DNA of 16,534 nt from CALJIC01 sp039805565 (GCA_039805565.1 JBDLTZ010000315.1:1-16534), one strand, 5' to 3'. Positions 6,035 through 13,829 are shown, counted from the stretch's first letter. Numbers and translations: made by a program. Notes: generated by a model not told the origin, from the sequence alone.

Positions 6035-8392
6035 ATGCCGAACAGCCTCAACCGCCGCCTCTACACCACCGTTGCCCTCGCCGCCCTCGGCATCGCTCTG
6101 CTCGTCTGGGCCATCCATACGCGCCCCAGCGGAGGGAGCGACACGGCACACCTGGCCGCCGACGCGCCCCTGCTCGCCGGCGCGGCCCTGACCCTCTCGC
6201 TGTCCGTGCTCTCGCTCACCGCCCTCACCCGCGCCGTCCGCCGCTCGGTATCGCACGAGCTCGGCGCCCGCGAGCGGGACCTGAGCGACGAGCTCCGCCG
6301 CACCGCGCTCCTCACCCGCCTCTCGATCGAGCTGCGCGAGACCGACGACCCGCGGGTAATCATCCGCGATATCCTCACGGGGATCGCCGCCAACACCGGG
6401 GCCGCCCGAGCCAGCGTGCTGCTCGTGGGGCCGGACGGTTCCGTGGCATCCGCCGACATGATCGCGGGCGGGGAGGTCAGGCCGATCGCTCCCGAGCGCG
6501 CCCGACGCGTGCTGGAGCGCGGGCTGGCCGGCTGGGCGCTGCGCCACGGCCGCAGCGTGGTCTCGGCCGACCTGCGGCGGGATGAGCGCTGGGTCCACTT
6601 CGACGGCGCCGCGCCCGCAGGGAGCGCTATGGCGCTGCCGCTCACACGCAACGGCGCGGCCCTCGGCGTGCTGACGGTTGTCCACGCGCGCCCCGAGGCA
6701 TTTACCAGCAAGGACCTACTGCTCCTGGAGGGGGTGGCAGCGCAGGCGGGCGTGGCGATCTGCGCCGCGCAGCGCTACGCCGAGGAGCAGCTGTACCGCG
6801 AGCAGGCCCTGCTGCTCTTCTCGATGGGGCAGTTCCTCACCGCCCGCCGCTCCGACGCCGACCTGGCGGCAGAGCTGCTGGAGAAGAGCAGCGCGGTTTT
6901 TCCGGCCCACGCCAGCGCCCTCTTCCTGGCGGACCACAGGAGCGACGACCTGTCGCTGTTCGTGGCCCGCTCGGCCGGCGGCACAGAGGTGCCCGCCTCC
7001 TGCCGGTCCTACGTGGACGACGTAGCCCACCGCGCATTCGTCGGCGGCGAGGCTGTGACCCTCAGCGTGCCCGTGGGTGCTGGACCGCACGCCGGCAGCC
7101 GGATCGCATGCGTCGCGCTCCCGCTGCTCCACAGCGGCTCAGCGATCGGCGCCTACGTTCTGGTCCACCGCACCACCGGGGGCGACGGCCTCTCCGCCCG
7201 CGTCTGGGCGATGCTCACGACCTTCACCAACGTGGCCGCCGCAGCCTTCGCCAACGTCCGCATGCTCGACCAGCTCCACCAGCGAGCGGAGGCGCTCGAG
7301 CGCCAGGTGGGCGAGCGCACGCTTCAGCTCCAGCGCAGCCGCGACCTGCTGCGGGTGATCTTCGACGGCCTACCGGACGGGCTGCTGCTGGTGGGCGCGG
7401 ACGAGACGGTGCTCACGGCCAACAGCGCCTTCTGCGCGGGGGTGCTGGGGCTGCGGCCGCAGGATGTGGTGGGCCGGCGCTACCCCGAGCTGCTGGCCGA
7501 GCTCGAGCGCCGCGAGCACCTCGCCATCGCGCTGGAGCCCTCGCCCCTGGGCGCCGCGCGCGCCCGACGCACGGACATCGTGGGCCAGGTGAGCTGGTAC
7601 GACGTAGACCGCTACACGCTGGCGCGGTCGCCGAGCGGCGTCGAGCCGGTGATCGAGCGCTGGCGCGACGTGACCCGCCAGCAGGAGCTGCATGATCGGC
7701 TGCTGGCCCACGAGCAGCTCAGCACGCTCGGCCGCCTGGCCGCGAGCGTGGTCCACGAGGTGGGCAACCCGCTCCAGAGCGTCCGCAGCTGCGTTGACCT
7801 GTGCCGTGAGGACCCGCGGCTCCCGGCCGACGCCGCCGAGTACCTTGCGCTGGCCGACGGCGAGCTCGGGCGGATCGCATCGCTGCTTGAGCGCCTGCGC
7901 CAGCTCTACCGTGCGCCGCAGCAGGCGTGGGAGCCGGTGAGCCTGAACGACCTGGCCGCGGCGGTGCAGCAGGTCACGAGCCGGCAGCTGCTCCGCCACA
8001 GGCAGACGCTCGAGCTGGGTCTAACCGAAGGTCTGCCAACGGTGTACGGCCAGCCGGACGCGCTGCGCCAGGTGATGATCAACCTGGTGCTCAGCGGCCA
8101 GGAGCTGCTCGCGGGCCCCGGCGCGATCACCATCACGACCGCCACAGACTACGCGCGTCGCACGAGCCGCTTCAGCGTCCGCTGGGCCGGCGAGGGGCTC
8201 AGCCCCGATCGCGCGCGCCTGCTGGTCGACACGCTGCAGAGCAAGCACGAGCCCGGCGGAGACCTCGGGCTCTACCTCAGCCAGTACGTGGTGAGACAGC
8301 ACCAAGGGACGATCGACATCGCGTGCGGGAGCGAGGCGGGCCTCACTGTCTGCGTGACGCTCCCGTGGAGCACCGAGGGCAGACCCGCGTGA
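6035..8392 (+). CDS. GAF-GAF-PAS sensor histidine kinase with eroded ATPase domain
   Basis: 785 aa. Two transmembrane helices (about 9-27 and 43-67) anchor it with almost no loop outside, so sensing is cytoplasmic. Then GAF 1 (about 95-245), GAF 2 (about 262-410), a coiled coil (410-438), PAS (about 438-550), HisKA with LAASVVHEVGNPLQS and phospho-acceptor His574, and HATPase (about 640-780). The N-box keeps Asn683 (QVMINLVLSGQELL) but lacks the usual following acidic/Asn pattern. The G1 box, normally DxGxG, reads WAGEGLS with no Asp, and the ATP lid is short (HEPGGDLGLYLSQ). Kinase activity may therefore be weak or lost, though His574 is intact. It lies divergent from the Roadblock-GTPase operon and upstream of a response regulator. 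No ribosome site is obvious. Confidence 0.9.
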   Translation: MPNSLNRRLYTTVALAALGIALLVWAIHTRPSGGSDTAHLAADAPLLAGAALTLSLSVLSLTALTRAVRRSVSHELGARERDLSDELRRTALLTRLSIELRETDDPRVIIRDILTGIAANTGAARASVLLVGPDGSVASADMIAGGEVRPIAPERARRVLERGLAGWALRHGRSVVSADLRRDERWVHFDGAAPAGSAMALPLTRNGAALGVLTVVHARPEAFTSKDLLLLEGVAAQAGVAICAAQRYAEEQLYREQALLLFSMGQFLTARRSDADLAAELLEKSSAVFPAHASALFLADHRSDDLSLFVARSAGGTEVPASCRSYVDDVAHRAFVGGEAVTLSVPVGAGPHAGSRIACVALPLLHSGSAIGAYVLVHRTTGGDGLSARVWAMLTTFTNVAAAAFANVRMLDQLHQRAEALERQVGERTLQLQRSRDLLRVIFDGLPDGLLLVGADETVLTANSAFCAGVLGLRPQDVVGRRYPELLAELERREHLAIALEPSPLGAARARRTDIVGQVSWYDVDRYTLARSPSGVEPVIERWRDVTRQQELHDRLLAHEQLSTLGRLAASVVHEVGNPLQSVRSCVDLCREDPRLPADAAEYLALADGELGRIASLLERLRQLYRAPQQAWEPVSLNDLAAAVQQVTSRQLLRHRQTLELGLTEGLPTVYGQPDALRQVMINLVLSGQELLAGPGAITITTATDYARRTSRFSVRWAGEGLSPDRARLLVDTLQSKHEPGGDLGLYLSQYVVRQHQGTIDIACGSEAGLTVCVTLPWSTEGRPA

Positions 8393-8407
8393 CACGTAGC
8401 GTGCGCG

Positions 8408-8494
8408 GGCGCCGCGGGGGTTTGGGGCGCAACCCCCGAGAGACTCACCCTTCTCTACCCACCCTGTAGGGCTGCCGGAGCGCAGCGCAGCACA
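8408..8494. repeat. Structured direct repeat, copy 1
   Basis: About 87 nt, nearly identical to 8528-8615. It starts GGCGCCG and ends GCAGCGCAGCACA. It can fold GGGGGTT/AACCCCC, a weaker GAGA/TCTC stem, and GCTGC/GCAGC. It starts 16 nt after the kinase stop codon. Confidence 0.85.
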
Positions 8495-8527
8495 TCGCCG
8501 CGGGAGACGGGTGGCGCGCCACACTGC

Positions 8528-8615
8528 GGCGCCGTGGGGGTTTGGGGGCGCAGCCCCCGAGAAGCTCACCCTTCTCTACCCACCCTGTAGGGCTGCCGGA
8601 GTGCAGCGCAGCACA
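8528..8615. repeat. Structured direct repeat, copy 2
   Basis: 88 nt, one base longer than copy 1, with a few substitutions and an offset of about 120 nt. Three successive hairpins are possible: GGGGGC-GCA-GCCCCC, GAGAAG-CTCACC-CTTCTC and GCTGC-CGGAGT-GCAGC. It ends 15 nt before the response regulator ATG, so it would lie in that gene's leader. Between the copies (8495-8527) nothing was recognised. Confidence 0.85.
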
Positions 8616-8630
8616 ACAGAGAGAAAGACG

Positions 8631-9425
8631 ATGCCGAACGAGACTATCCTGGTGGTCGACGACGAGCTGGTGGTGCGGCGGGTGCTCGGCGACGCGCTGC
8701 GGCGCTCGGGCTACAGCGTGGAGCTCGCCAGCAGCGGGGCAGAGGCGATCGAGCGGCTCGGACGGCCGGGCGTGGATCTGCTGCTGCTCGACCTCCAGCT
8801 CGGCGACCTCGACGGCGTGCAAGTCATGCAGACGGCCCGCCAGCGCTGGGCCGACCTGCCGATCGTCATGCTCACGGCCCACGGGTCACTGCCGAGCGCG
8901 ATCGCCGCAGTGCGCTGTGGCGCCGCCGACTACCTGCTTAAGCCGATCGCGGTAGAGGCGCTGCGCGACCGGGTGGCCTCAGTGCTGAGCGAGACCGGCT
9001 CGGCCCGCGGCCGCCAGGACCGCCTGCGCGCGATGTACCTCCAGATGCACGACCTGCTGCACAGCGAGGGGCTGATCGGTGAGCAGCCCGCCAGCCAGAG
9101 CCGGGGCGACGAGGTGCGACAGGCCGGGCCGCTGCGGGTGGACGCGCACCGGCACCTCGTGACGATGAGCGGTGCGGCGGTGGACACGACGCCTACCGAG
9201 TTCGCGATCCTCATGGAGCTGCTCGAGAAGCCGGGCGCGGTGGTCTCGTGCTCGCGCCTCGCGCGGGGCATCAATACCCCGGTGGACGACGAGGAGGAGG
9301 CGCGGCAGATCATCCGGCCGCACATCGTGCGTCTGCGCCGCAAGCTCGAGGAGGACCCGCAGCAGCCGCAGCACCTTATCAGCGTACGCGGCGTTGGCTA
9401 CCGCTGGGGAGGCGGCGAGGTGTGA
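8631..9425 (+). CDS. OmpR/PhoB-family response regulator
   Basis: 264 aa from the ATG at 8631; the frame is open back to 8511, but that part is the repeat. The receiver domain (about 4-118) has the acidic pair Asp10/Asp11, phospho-acceptor Asp54 in LLLLDLQLGD, Thr82 and Lys104 (LLKP), so it looks fully functional. A linker follows, then a C-terminal winged-helix DNA-binding domain (about 165-262) ending in the typical RGVGYRW. The start is preceded by GAGAGAAAG. It follows the histidine kinase by 238 nt, so the pair is probably one two-component system, though the repeats between them could uncouple expression. Targets unknown; the divergent GTPase operon is a candidate by proximity. Confidence 0.93.
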   Translation: MPNETILVVDDELVVRRVLGDALRRSGYSVELASSGAEAIERLGRPGVDLLLLDLQLGDLDGVQVMQTARQRWADLPIVMLTAHGSLPSAIAAVRCGAADYLLKPIAVEALRDRVASVLSETGSARGRQDRLRAMYLQMHDLLHSEGLIGEQPASQSRGDEVRQAGPLRVDAHRHLVTMSGAAVDTTPTEFAILMELLEKPGAVVSCSRLARGINTPVDDEEEARQIIRPHIVRLRRKLEEDPQQPQHLISVRGVGYRWGGGEV

Positions 9426-9431
9426 GGGGGA

Positions 9432-9450
9432 GGAGGGCCGCAGGCCCTCC
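9432..9450. terminator. Hairpin between convergent genes
   Basis: GGAGGGCC-GCA-GGCCCTCC is a perfect 8-bp stem with a 3-nt loop in the 38-nt space between the response regulator and dehydratase stop codons. It would act in both directions. No clear T-run follows on either strand, so efficiency is uncertain. Confidence 0.6.
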
Positions 9451-9463
9451 ATACATAGTAGTC

Positions 9464-10633
9464 CTACCAGTTTGTCACTGAGCCGTCGCGGCAGCGTAGG
9501 TGCGGTGCTTCCCAGAACTTGAAGCTCTGCTCGCGGATGAAGGCCTCGTCCACCTCCACCCCCAGGCCCGGGACATCGGACACAGGGATCGACGTACCCT
9601 CGAGGCGAAGCTGGCTCGGAAAGATCGCATCGTCGGCGCCGCGCCACGCCTCGCCGGGAGTCGTCCGCAGCTCCAGCCAGGAGAAGTTCGGCACGGCCGC
9701 GCCGAAGTGGACCGTGGCGGCGGTGCAGATCGGCCCGAGCGGGTTGTGGGGCATCATGTCGATGTAGTGCGCCTCGCACCACCCTGCCACCTTCATGGAC
9801 TCGGTCAGGCCGCCGACGTTGCAGACATCGATGCGAGCGTGGTTGGTGATGCCGCGCTCGATGTACGGCAGGAACTGCCACTTGCTGGCGAACTCCTCGC
9901 CGATCGCGAACGGCACATCGGTCATCGTCCGCAGCGACTCATACGCCTCGGGCGTCTCGTCGCGGATGGGCTCCTCGAGGAAGTCGAGCGTGCCGCGCGG
10001 CATGCGCTGGCAGAACGAGGCCGCCTCGGCCACGCTCAGCCGGTGGTGGTAGTCGATCCCCAGCACCGGCGTCGGGCCAACGGCCTCGCGCAGCCGCGTC
10101 AGCCACTGCGCGGTGACTCCAATCGACTCGCGCGGCTCGAAGAGCAGCGGGTCCTCCCCCGCGCTCCTGCCGCCCGCGGGGCCGACACGAATGCACTGCC
10201 AGCCGAGGCCGATCAGCATCTGGACCTTCTCGATCAGCTCCTCGACCGTGTCGCCGCCAGTCGTGGCGAAGCAGGGCACGGCATCGCGCTGCTTGCCGCC
10301 GAGCAGCTGGTACACCGGCACGCCCAGCGCCTTAGCCACCACATCGTGCAGCGCGATATCCACCGCCGAGATCGCCGCCTGGAGCACGCGCCCGCCCTCG
10401 AAGTACTGGCTGCGGTAGGTCTCCTGCCAGATCCGCCCGATCTGCATCGCGTCCTGCCCGATCAGGAACTCGCGGTAGTGCTGGATCGCGCCGGCCACGG
10501 CCAACTCGCGCCCCGAGAGGCCGGACTCGCCCCATCCGTACAGCCCCTCGCTCGTCTCGACCTTGACCAGCAGCTGGTTGCGGTGGCCAACCCACACCGG
10601 GTACGTCTTGATGTCGGTGATCGTGAGCTTCAT
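9464..10633 (-). CDS. Enolase-superfamily sugar-acid dehydratase (galactonate-dehydratase-like)
   Basis: 389 aa from the ATG at 10633, with GAGGTGG 8 nt upstream. It has the mandelate racemase/muconate lactonizing enzyme layout: an N-terminal capping domain (1-125) and a TIM barrel. Metal ligands read as Asp194, Glu220 (LDFLEEP) and Glu246 (FAIGEEF). Asp194-Tyr-His196-His-Arg resembles the DFHGR motif of D-galactonate dehydratase (DgoD), where the His is a catalytic acid. His296 in MPHNPLGPI is the other expected catalytic His. It would dehydrate an acid sugar to a 2-keto-3-deoxy acid; the exact sugar cannot be read from sequence. It lies 82 nt after a membrane protein gene in the same direction; no kinase, aldolase or transporter for a catabolic operon is nearby. 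Confidence 0.9.
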   Translation of the reverse strand: MKLTITDIKTYPVWVGHRNQLLVKVETSEGLYGWGESGLSGRELAVAGAIQHYREFLIGQDAMQIGRIWQETYRSQYFEGGRVLQAAISAVDIALHDVVAKALGVPVYQLLGGKQRDAVPCFATTGGDTVEELIEKVQMLIGLGWQCIRVGPAGGRSAGEDPLLFEPRESIGVTAQWLTRLREAVGPTPVLGIDYHHRLSVAEAASFCQRMPRGTLDFLEEPIRDETPEAYESLRTMTDVPFAIGEEFASKWQFLPYIERGITNHARIDVCNVGGLTESMKVAGWCEAHYIDMMPHNPLGPICTAATVHFGAAVPNFSWLELRTTPGEAWRGADDAIFPSQLRLEGTSIPVSDVPGLGVEVDEAFIREQSFKFWEAPHLRCRDGSVTNW

Positions 10634-10715
10634 CGTCGTTCCACCTCGCTGTGATAGAGACCGACAGACCATCCTGCCGGTAGAGAAACCCCGCGTGTCT
10701 TGCTCCGCCCGGCCT

Positions 10716-12908
10716 CTAGAACGGCTCGGGCGGGCGCATGCGCCAGGCGAGCGCCGTGAGCCACATGCTCGCGGTGATCCAGAGCGTGTAGCCCGAGGCC
10801 GCCAGCACCACCAGGCGCCCCGCCCAACCCCGGCGCCAGAGCCACTCGTGCGCCAGCGCGGCCCCCACCGCCACCACCCAGGCAGAGAACATGAGCCAGC
10901 GGCTCGAGAGGGTCGAGCCGCTCAGGAAGGGCAGCACGGCGAAGAAACCGGCGATGGCGAAGGTGCCGGCCATTAGCGCGAGCACGATGCCTCGCCTCCC
11001 GCCGCCCGCCTCTCCCCGCAGCGCCAGCAGCAGCGCCCCGCACAGCGCGAGCGGGATCGGGAAGAACCCGAAGTGCGTCCGCAGCCCGTAGTCCCACAGG
11101 ATCGTCCAGAGCGTGGCCCGGCTCACCGGCGCGCGGCCCGCCAGCCCGGTGAGCCCGCCGCTGGCCGTGGCCTGGGCCTGCGCCAGCAGCAGCCCGGTGT
11201 AGCCCGAGTAGAACAGCAGGAGTGCCACAGCCTGCGCTGCCACGAACGCCGCCAGCAAGAGGCGGAACGCCCCCCATGGCGCCAGCCCACGCCACGCGGC
11301 CCAAAGCAGCGCCGCCAGCCCGATGCCGCCCAGCAGCGACATGTTCATCCAGAATCCGAAGTGGCCAAGATATACGAGCGACTGGAGCAGCACGAGGATG
11401 GTGACCGCAGGCCACGGGCGGACAGCCAGGGGCCGGCGACCAAGAACCAAGGGCCAAGAACGACGCCCATCGCCTGTCGCCCATCGCCCATCGCCCGTCG
11501 CCTGCCGCCTGCCGCCTGCCGTCGCTCGCCGGCCTGCCAGCACCGGCCACAGCACCACCAGGGCGGCCACCAGCAGCAGGTGCGCGAGCTGCGCGAAGAT
11601 GTGGGTGCTGAAGTTCCACCAGGTAGTCATGAGCGTGGCCGCGCTGAAGCTGTAGAGCGCGGCCGCCGCCAGGGGAGTGGAAAACGCGGAGGAGCGCGGG
11701 CTGCGAAGGGCGCTCACGGCCGAGCGCGCGCGCGCCGCGATGCCAGCGGCCACCACGTACACCAGCAGCGGGCTGGCGGCGTCCAGCAGCGCGCCGCCGA
11801 GCTGCAGCGCCGTGCGGCGGTCCAGCCCGAGCAGCGTGAACGGCGCCAGAATCAGGTAGAGCGCCGGCGGGTAGGGGAAGTCGACGCCGCGGTTGCGCGA
11901 GACGATCAGCACCGTGCCGCGCGCTACGTCCGCGAAGCGGTTGACGTGGAAGCCGATATCGCCGGGCATCGAGTCTGGGTAGATCTTGCCGCCGTAGCGC
12001 GTGGCGAGCACCACCACGGCCATCAGTGCCAGCCAGCGCCAGTGGGTAGGCGCGAGCGGGATGCCGAGCCGGCCACACAGGCGCGCGGCGGACGGGTGCA
12101 CGAGCCCGAGCGCCACCGCCAGGAGCCAGCCCAGCGCCAGGGCCACCAGCGCGGGCGCGGCACCAAAGGCGAAGCGCGGCGGGTCGAGCAGCGCGGCCAG
12201 CGCGGCCAGCAGGGCGACGGGCAAGAGCATGGCCAGGGCCGCACCCGCGCCGAACCCCGCGCGACGCACGGCCAGCCACCCCAGGAGCACAGCGGCCAGC
12301 CACATGACAGTGCTGCCCCAGGCGGGGGGGGCAGGCCCGCCGGGCACGGAGGCCACGAAGCTCGCCAGCCCCGCGCCGATGGCGCGCTCGTCGCCCGTGG
12401 GGACGATAGTGGCGCTGCGCAGCTCGATGAGATAGTCCCCCGTGGGCGCGGGCGGCAGGGCCACGCGATGCACCACGCCCTGCGGCCGCACCGGCAGGCG
12501 CACGGCCAACGCGCCGTTCGCCCACAGCTCCAGCTCACGCGGGCCGCGCTCCGCCACCTCGGGGCTCACCGCGATGAAGCGCAGCGCCAGCTGCACCGGC
12601 CGCACGCCCAGACCCGGCAGCCGGATCAGCGAAACATCCTTCGTCCAGCGGAACGACCCCTGGATGTCCTCCTCGCGCGGGTGGAAGCCCGCCACCAGCG
12701 GCAGGTCGCTGCCCGGCCCGTCCTCCACGCCCACGTCCACCGTGTACGCCAGCGGCGCCTGCGCCGCCAGCAGCAGCAGCGCGCCGAAGAGGCCCAGGAG
12801 CAGCGCCAGGCGGCGGTCACGCAGCGCGCCCAGGGCACGGCGGGCCTCCTCCAGCAGCAGGAGGCCGACGTGGCGCGGCGGGTTGGTCGGTGGGGCTTTT
12901 ATCCGCAT
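10716..12908 (-). CDS. Large polytopic membrane protein, GT-C glycosyltransferase-like
   Basis: 730 aa from the ATG at 12908 (MRIKAPP); the frame is open to 12998 but the extra part lacks any start signal. A basic cytosolic N-terminus and helix (34-54) are followed by an extracytoplasmic beta-rich domain (about 55-195), then some ten hydrophobic segments (near 200-214, 222-241, 250-270, 291-302, 345-390, 411-425, 437-457, 501-540, 546-567, 613-630, 641-660, 672-690, 698-720). The acidic patch YPDSMPGDIGFHVNRF (310-325) and FPYPPALYLILAPF (344-357) recall GT-C membrane glycosyltransferases. Residues about 460-490 are encoded by a heptamer repeat and form a Gly/Arg-rich loop. The polytopic call is certain; enzymatic function is only a suggestion. 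No ribosome site is evident at the start. Confidence 0.75.
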   Translation of the reverse strand: MRIKAPPTNPPRHVGLLLLEEARRALGALRDRRLALLLGLFGALLLLAAQAPLAYTVDVGVEDGPGSDLPLVAGFHPREEDIQGSFRWTKDVSLIRLPGLGVRPVQLALRFIAVSPEVAERGPRELELWANGALAVRLPVRPQGVVHRVALPPAPTGDYLIELRSATIVPTGDERAIGAGLASFVASVPGGPAPPAWGSTVMWLAAVLLGWLAVRRAGFGAGAALAMLLPVALLAALAALLDPPRFAFGAAPALVALALGWLLAVALGLVHPSAARLCGRLGIPLAPTHWRWLALMAVVVLATRYGGKIYPDSMPGDIGFHVNRFADVARGTVLIVSRNRGVDFPYPPALYLILAPFTLLGLDRRTALQLGGALLDAASPLLVYVVAAGIAARARSAVSALRSPRSSAFSTPLAAAALYSFSAATLMTTWWNFSTHIFAQLAHLLLVAALVVLWPVLAGRRATAGGRRQATGDGRWATGDGRRSWPLVLGRRPLAVRPWPAVTILVLLQSLVYLGHFGFWMNMSLLGGIGLAALLWAAWRGLAPWGAFRLLLAAFVAAQAVALLLFYSGYTGLLLAQAQATASGGLTGLAGRAPVSRATLWTILWDYGLRTHFGFFPIPLALCGALLLALRGEAGGGRRGIVLALMAGTFAIAGFFAVLPFLSGSTLSSRWLMFSAWVVAVGAALAHEWLWRRGWAGRLVVLAASGYTLWITASMWLTALAWRMRPPEPF
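11440..11530. repeat. Thirteen in-phase 7-mers inside the membrane protein gene
   Basis: On the plus strand the units are CCAAGAA, CCAAGGG, CCAAGAA, CGACGCC, CATCGCC, TGTCGCC, CATCGCC, CATCGCC, CGTCGCC, TGCCGCC, TGCCGCC, TGCCGTC, GCTCGCC. The spacing is exactly 7 throughout. The minus-strand coding frame passes through without a stop and encodes a repetitive loop (RRQATGDGRWATGDGRR) between two hydrophobic segments. The insertion looks tolerated because it falls in a hydrophilic loop. Confidence 0.85.
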
Positions 12909-12979
12909 ACGGCCGCGGATTATCGCAGCCGGCGCGGGCGCTGTCAAACGGGGGCGAGCAGCCAGATCCGGGTAAAACG

Positions 12980-12994
12980 TGGTATAGTTATACC
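12980..12994 (+). promoter_or_regulatory. Extended -10 promoter overlapping a 14-bp palindrome
   Basis: TGG-TATAGT (12980-12988) is an extended -10 for the histidine phosphatase gene; initiation near 12995 gives a leader of about 32 nt. The same bases belong to the perfect inverted repeat GGTATA-GT-TATACC (12981-12994). Read on the other strand it offers TATAAC, a possible -10 for the divergent membrane protein gene (ATG at 12908). The palindrome may be an operator or just back-to-back -10 boxes. Confidence 0.5.
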
Positions 12995-13026
12995 GCAAAT
13001 GAGAGCGTAGCCTATAAGGAAGCCTT

Positions 13027-13818
13027 GTGACTCTTCTGCTGCTGATTCGTCACGGCGCCAACGACTGGGTCCACGGCCGGCTGGCCGGCCGCATCCCGGG
13101 CGTGCGCCTGAACGACGATGGTCGGCGCCAGGCCACGTCGCTCGCGACGCGCCTCGCGCCCTTGCCGATCGACGCGATCTACGCCAGCCCCCTGGACCGC
13201 ACGGTGGAGACAGCCCAGGCGATAGCAGGGCCGCGCGGCATGACGCTCCGGCTCGTCGAGGGCCTGCAGGAGGTGGACTACGGCGAGTGGCAGGGGGCCG
13301 AGCTGAAGGAGCTCTACAAGCACGAGCTCTGGCCCGGCGTCCAGCACTACCCAAGCGGCACGCGCTTCCCGGGGGGCGAGACCCTCGGCGAGGCGCAGGT
13401 GCGCATGGTCGCCGCGCTGGACTCACTGCGGTCGCGCCACCCGAAGGGTATCATCGCGGTGGTGTCGCACGCCGACATCATCAAGCTGGCCGTGGCCTAC
13501 TACATCGGCATGCACCTCGACCTATTCCAGCGGCTCGAGATCAGCACCTGCTCCGTCACCGCGCTCGCATTCACGAAGATGGGGCCGCGCATGCTGGCCT
13601 ACAACGATACCGGCTCGCTCGAGCACCTGAAGCCGAAGCCGGAGGAGCCGAAGGCTGAGCAGCAGGCCACCCCTGAGAGCGCCGGGACATCGCAGCCGGC
13701 GCCGCAGGAGGCCGCGGCCGAGGCCGCGCAGCCGGAACTCCAGGGTGGGCCGGAGACCACGGCCGAGGCAGCGTCGAACGGCGTCGAGCCGGACGTGGCC
13801 GCCGCACACGCTTCGTAG
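13027..13818 (+). CDS. Histidine phosphatase-family phosphomutase-like protein (MSMEG_4193 / TIGR03848 type)
   Basis: 263 aa from GTG at 13027, with AAGGAAG 5 nt upstream. It is a phosphoglycerate-mutase-fold enzyme: LIRHG with Arg8 and phospho-acceptor His9, Arg58 in SPLDRTVETA, Glu82 in GLQEVDYGEW, and His148 in VVSHADIIK; all core residues are kept. The catalytic domain ends near 200. The last 60 residues are a low-complexity Glu/Ala/Pro tail. It heads a run with DUF3090 and a PI-kinase-like protein, the conserved actinobacterial trio in which this member has been proposed to be a phosphomutase because a kinase accompanies it. The substrate is unknown. Confidence in the fold is very high; in subfamily, high because of the neighbours. 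Confidence 0.92.
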   Translation: MTLLLLIRHGANDWVHGRLAGRIPGVRLNDDGRRQATSLATRLAPLPIDAIYASPLDRTVETAQAIAGPRGMTLRLVEGLQEVDYGEWQGAELKELYKHELWPGVQHYPSGTRFPGGETLGEAQVRMVAALDSLRSRHPKGIIAVVSHADIIKLAVAYYIGMHLDLFQRLEISTCSVTALAFTKMGPRMLAYNDTGSLEHLKPKPEEPKAEQQATPESAGTSQPAPQEAAAEAAQPELQGGPETTAEAASNGVEPDVAAAHAS

Positions 13819-13829
13819 AACCAGGCTAC

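Noticed and set aside
8511..8630. N-terminal extension of the response regulator
   Set aside because: The extension is the translated second copy of the repeat; the receiver domain begins properly at the ATG at 8631.
11440..11530. CRISPR array
   Set aside because: Units are 7 nt with no spacers.
12909..12998. 30-residue longer start for the membrane protein
   Set aside because: No start signal upstream, the stretch covers the divergent promoter region, and the basic N-terminus at 12908 is a natural membrane-protein start.
11073..13010. 645-codon plus-strand open frame opposite the membrane protein gene
   Set aside because: Its product is a low-complexity Arg/Gln/His string typical of antisense shadows; the minus frame has transmembrane segments and GT-C-like motifs.
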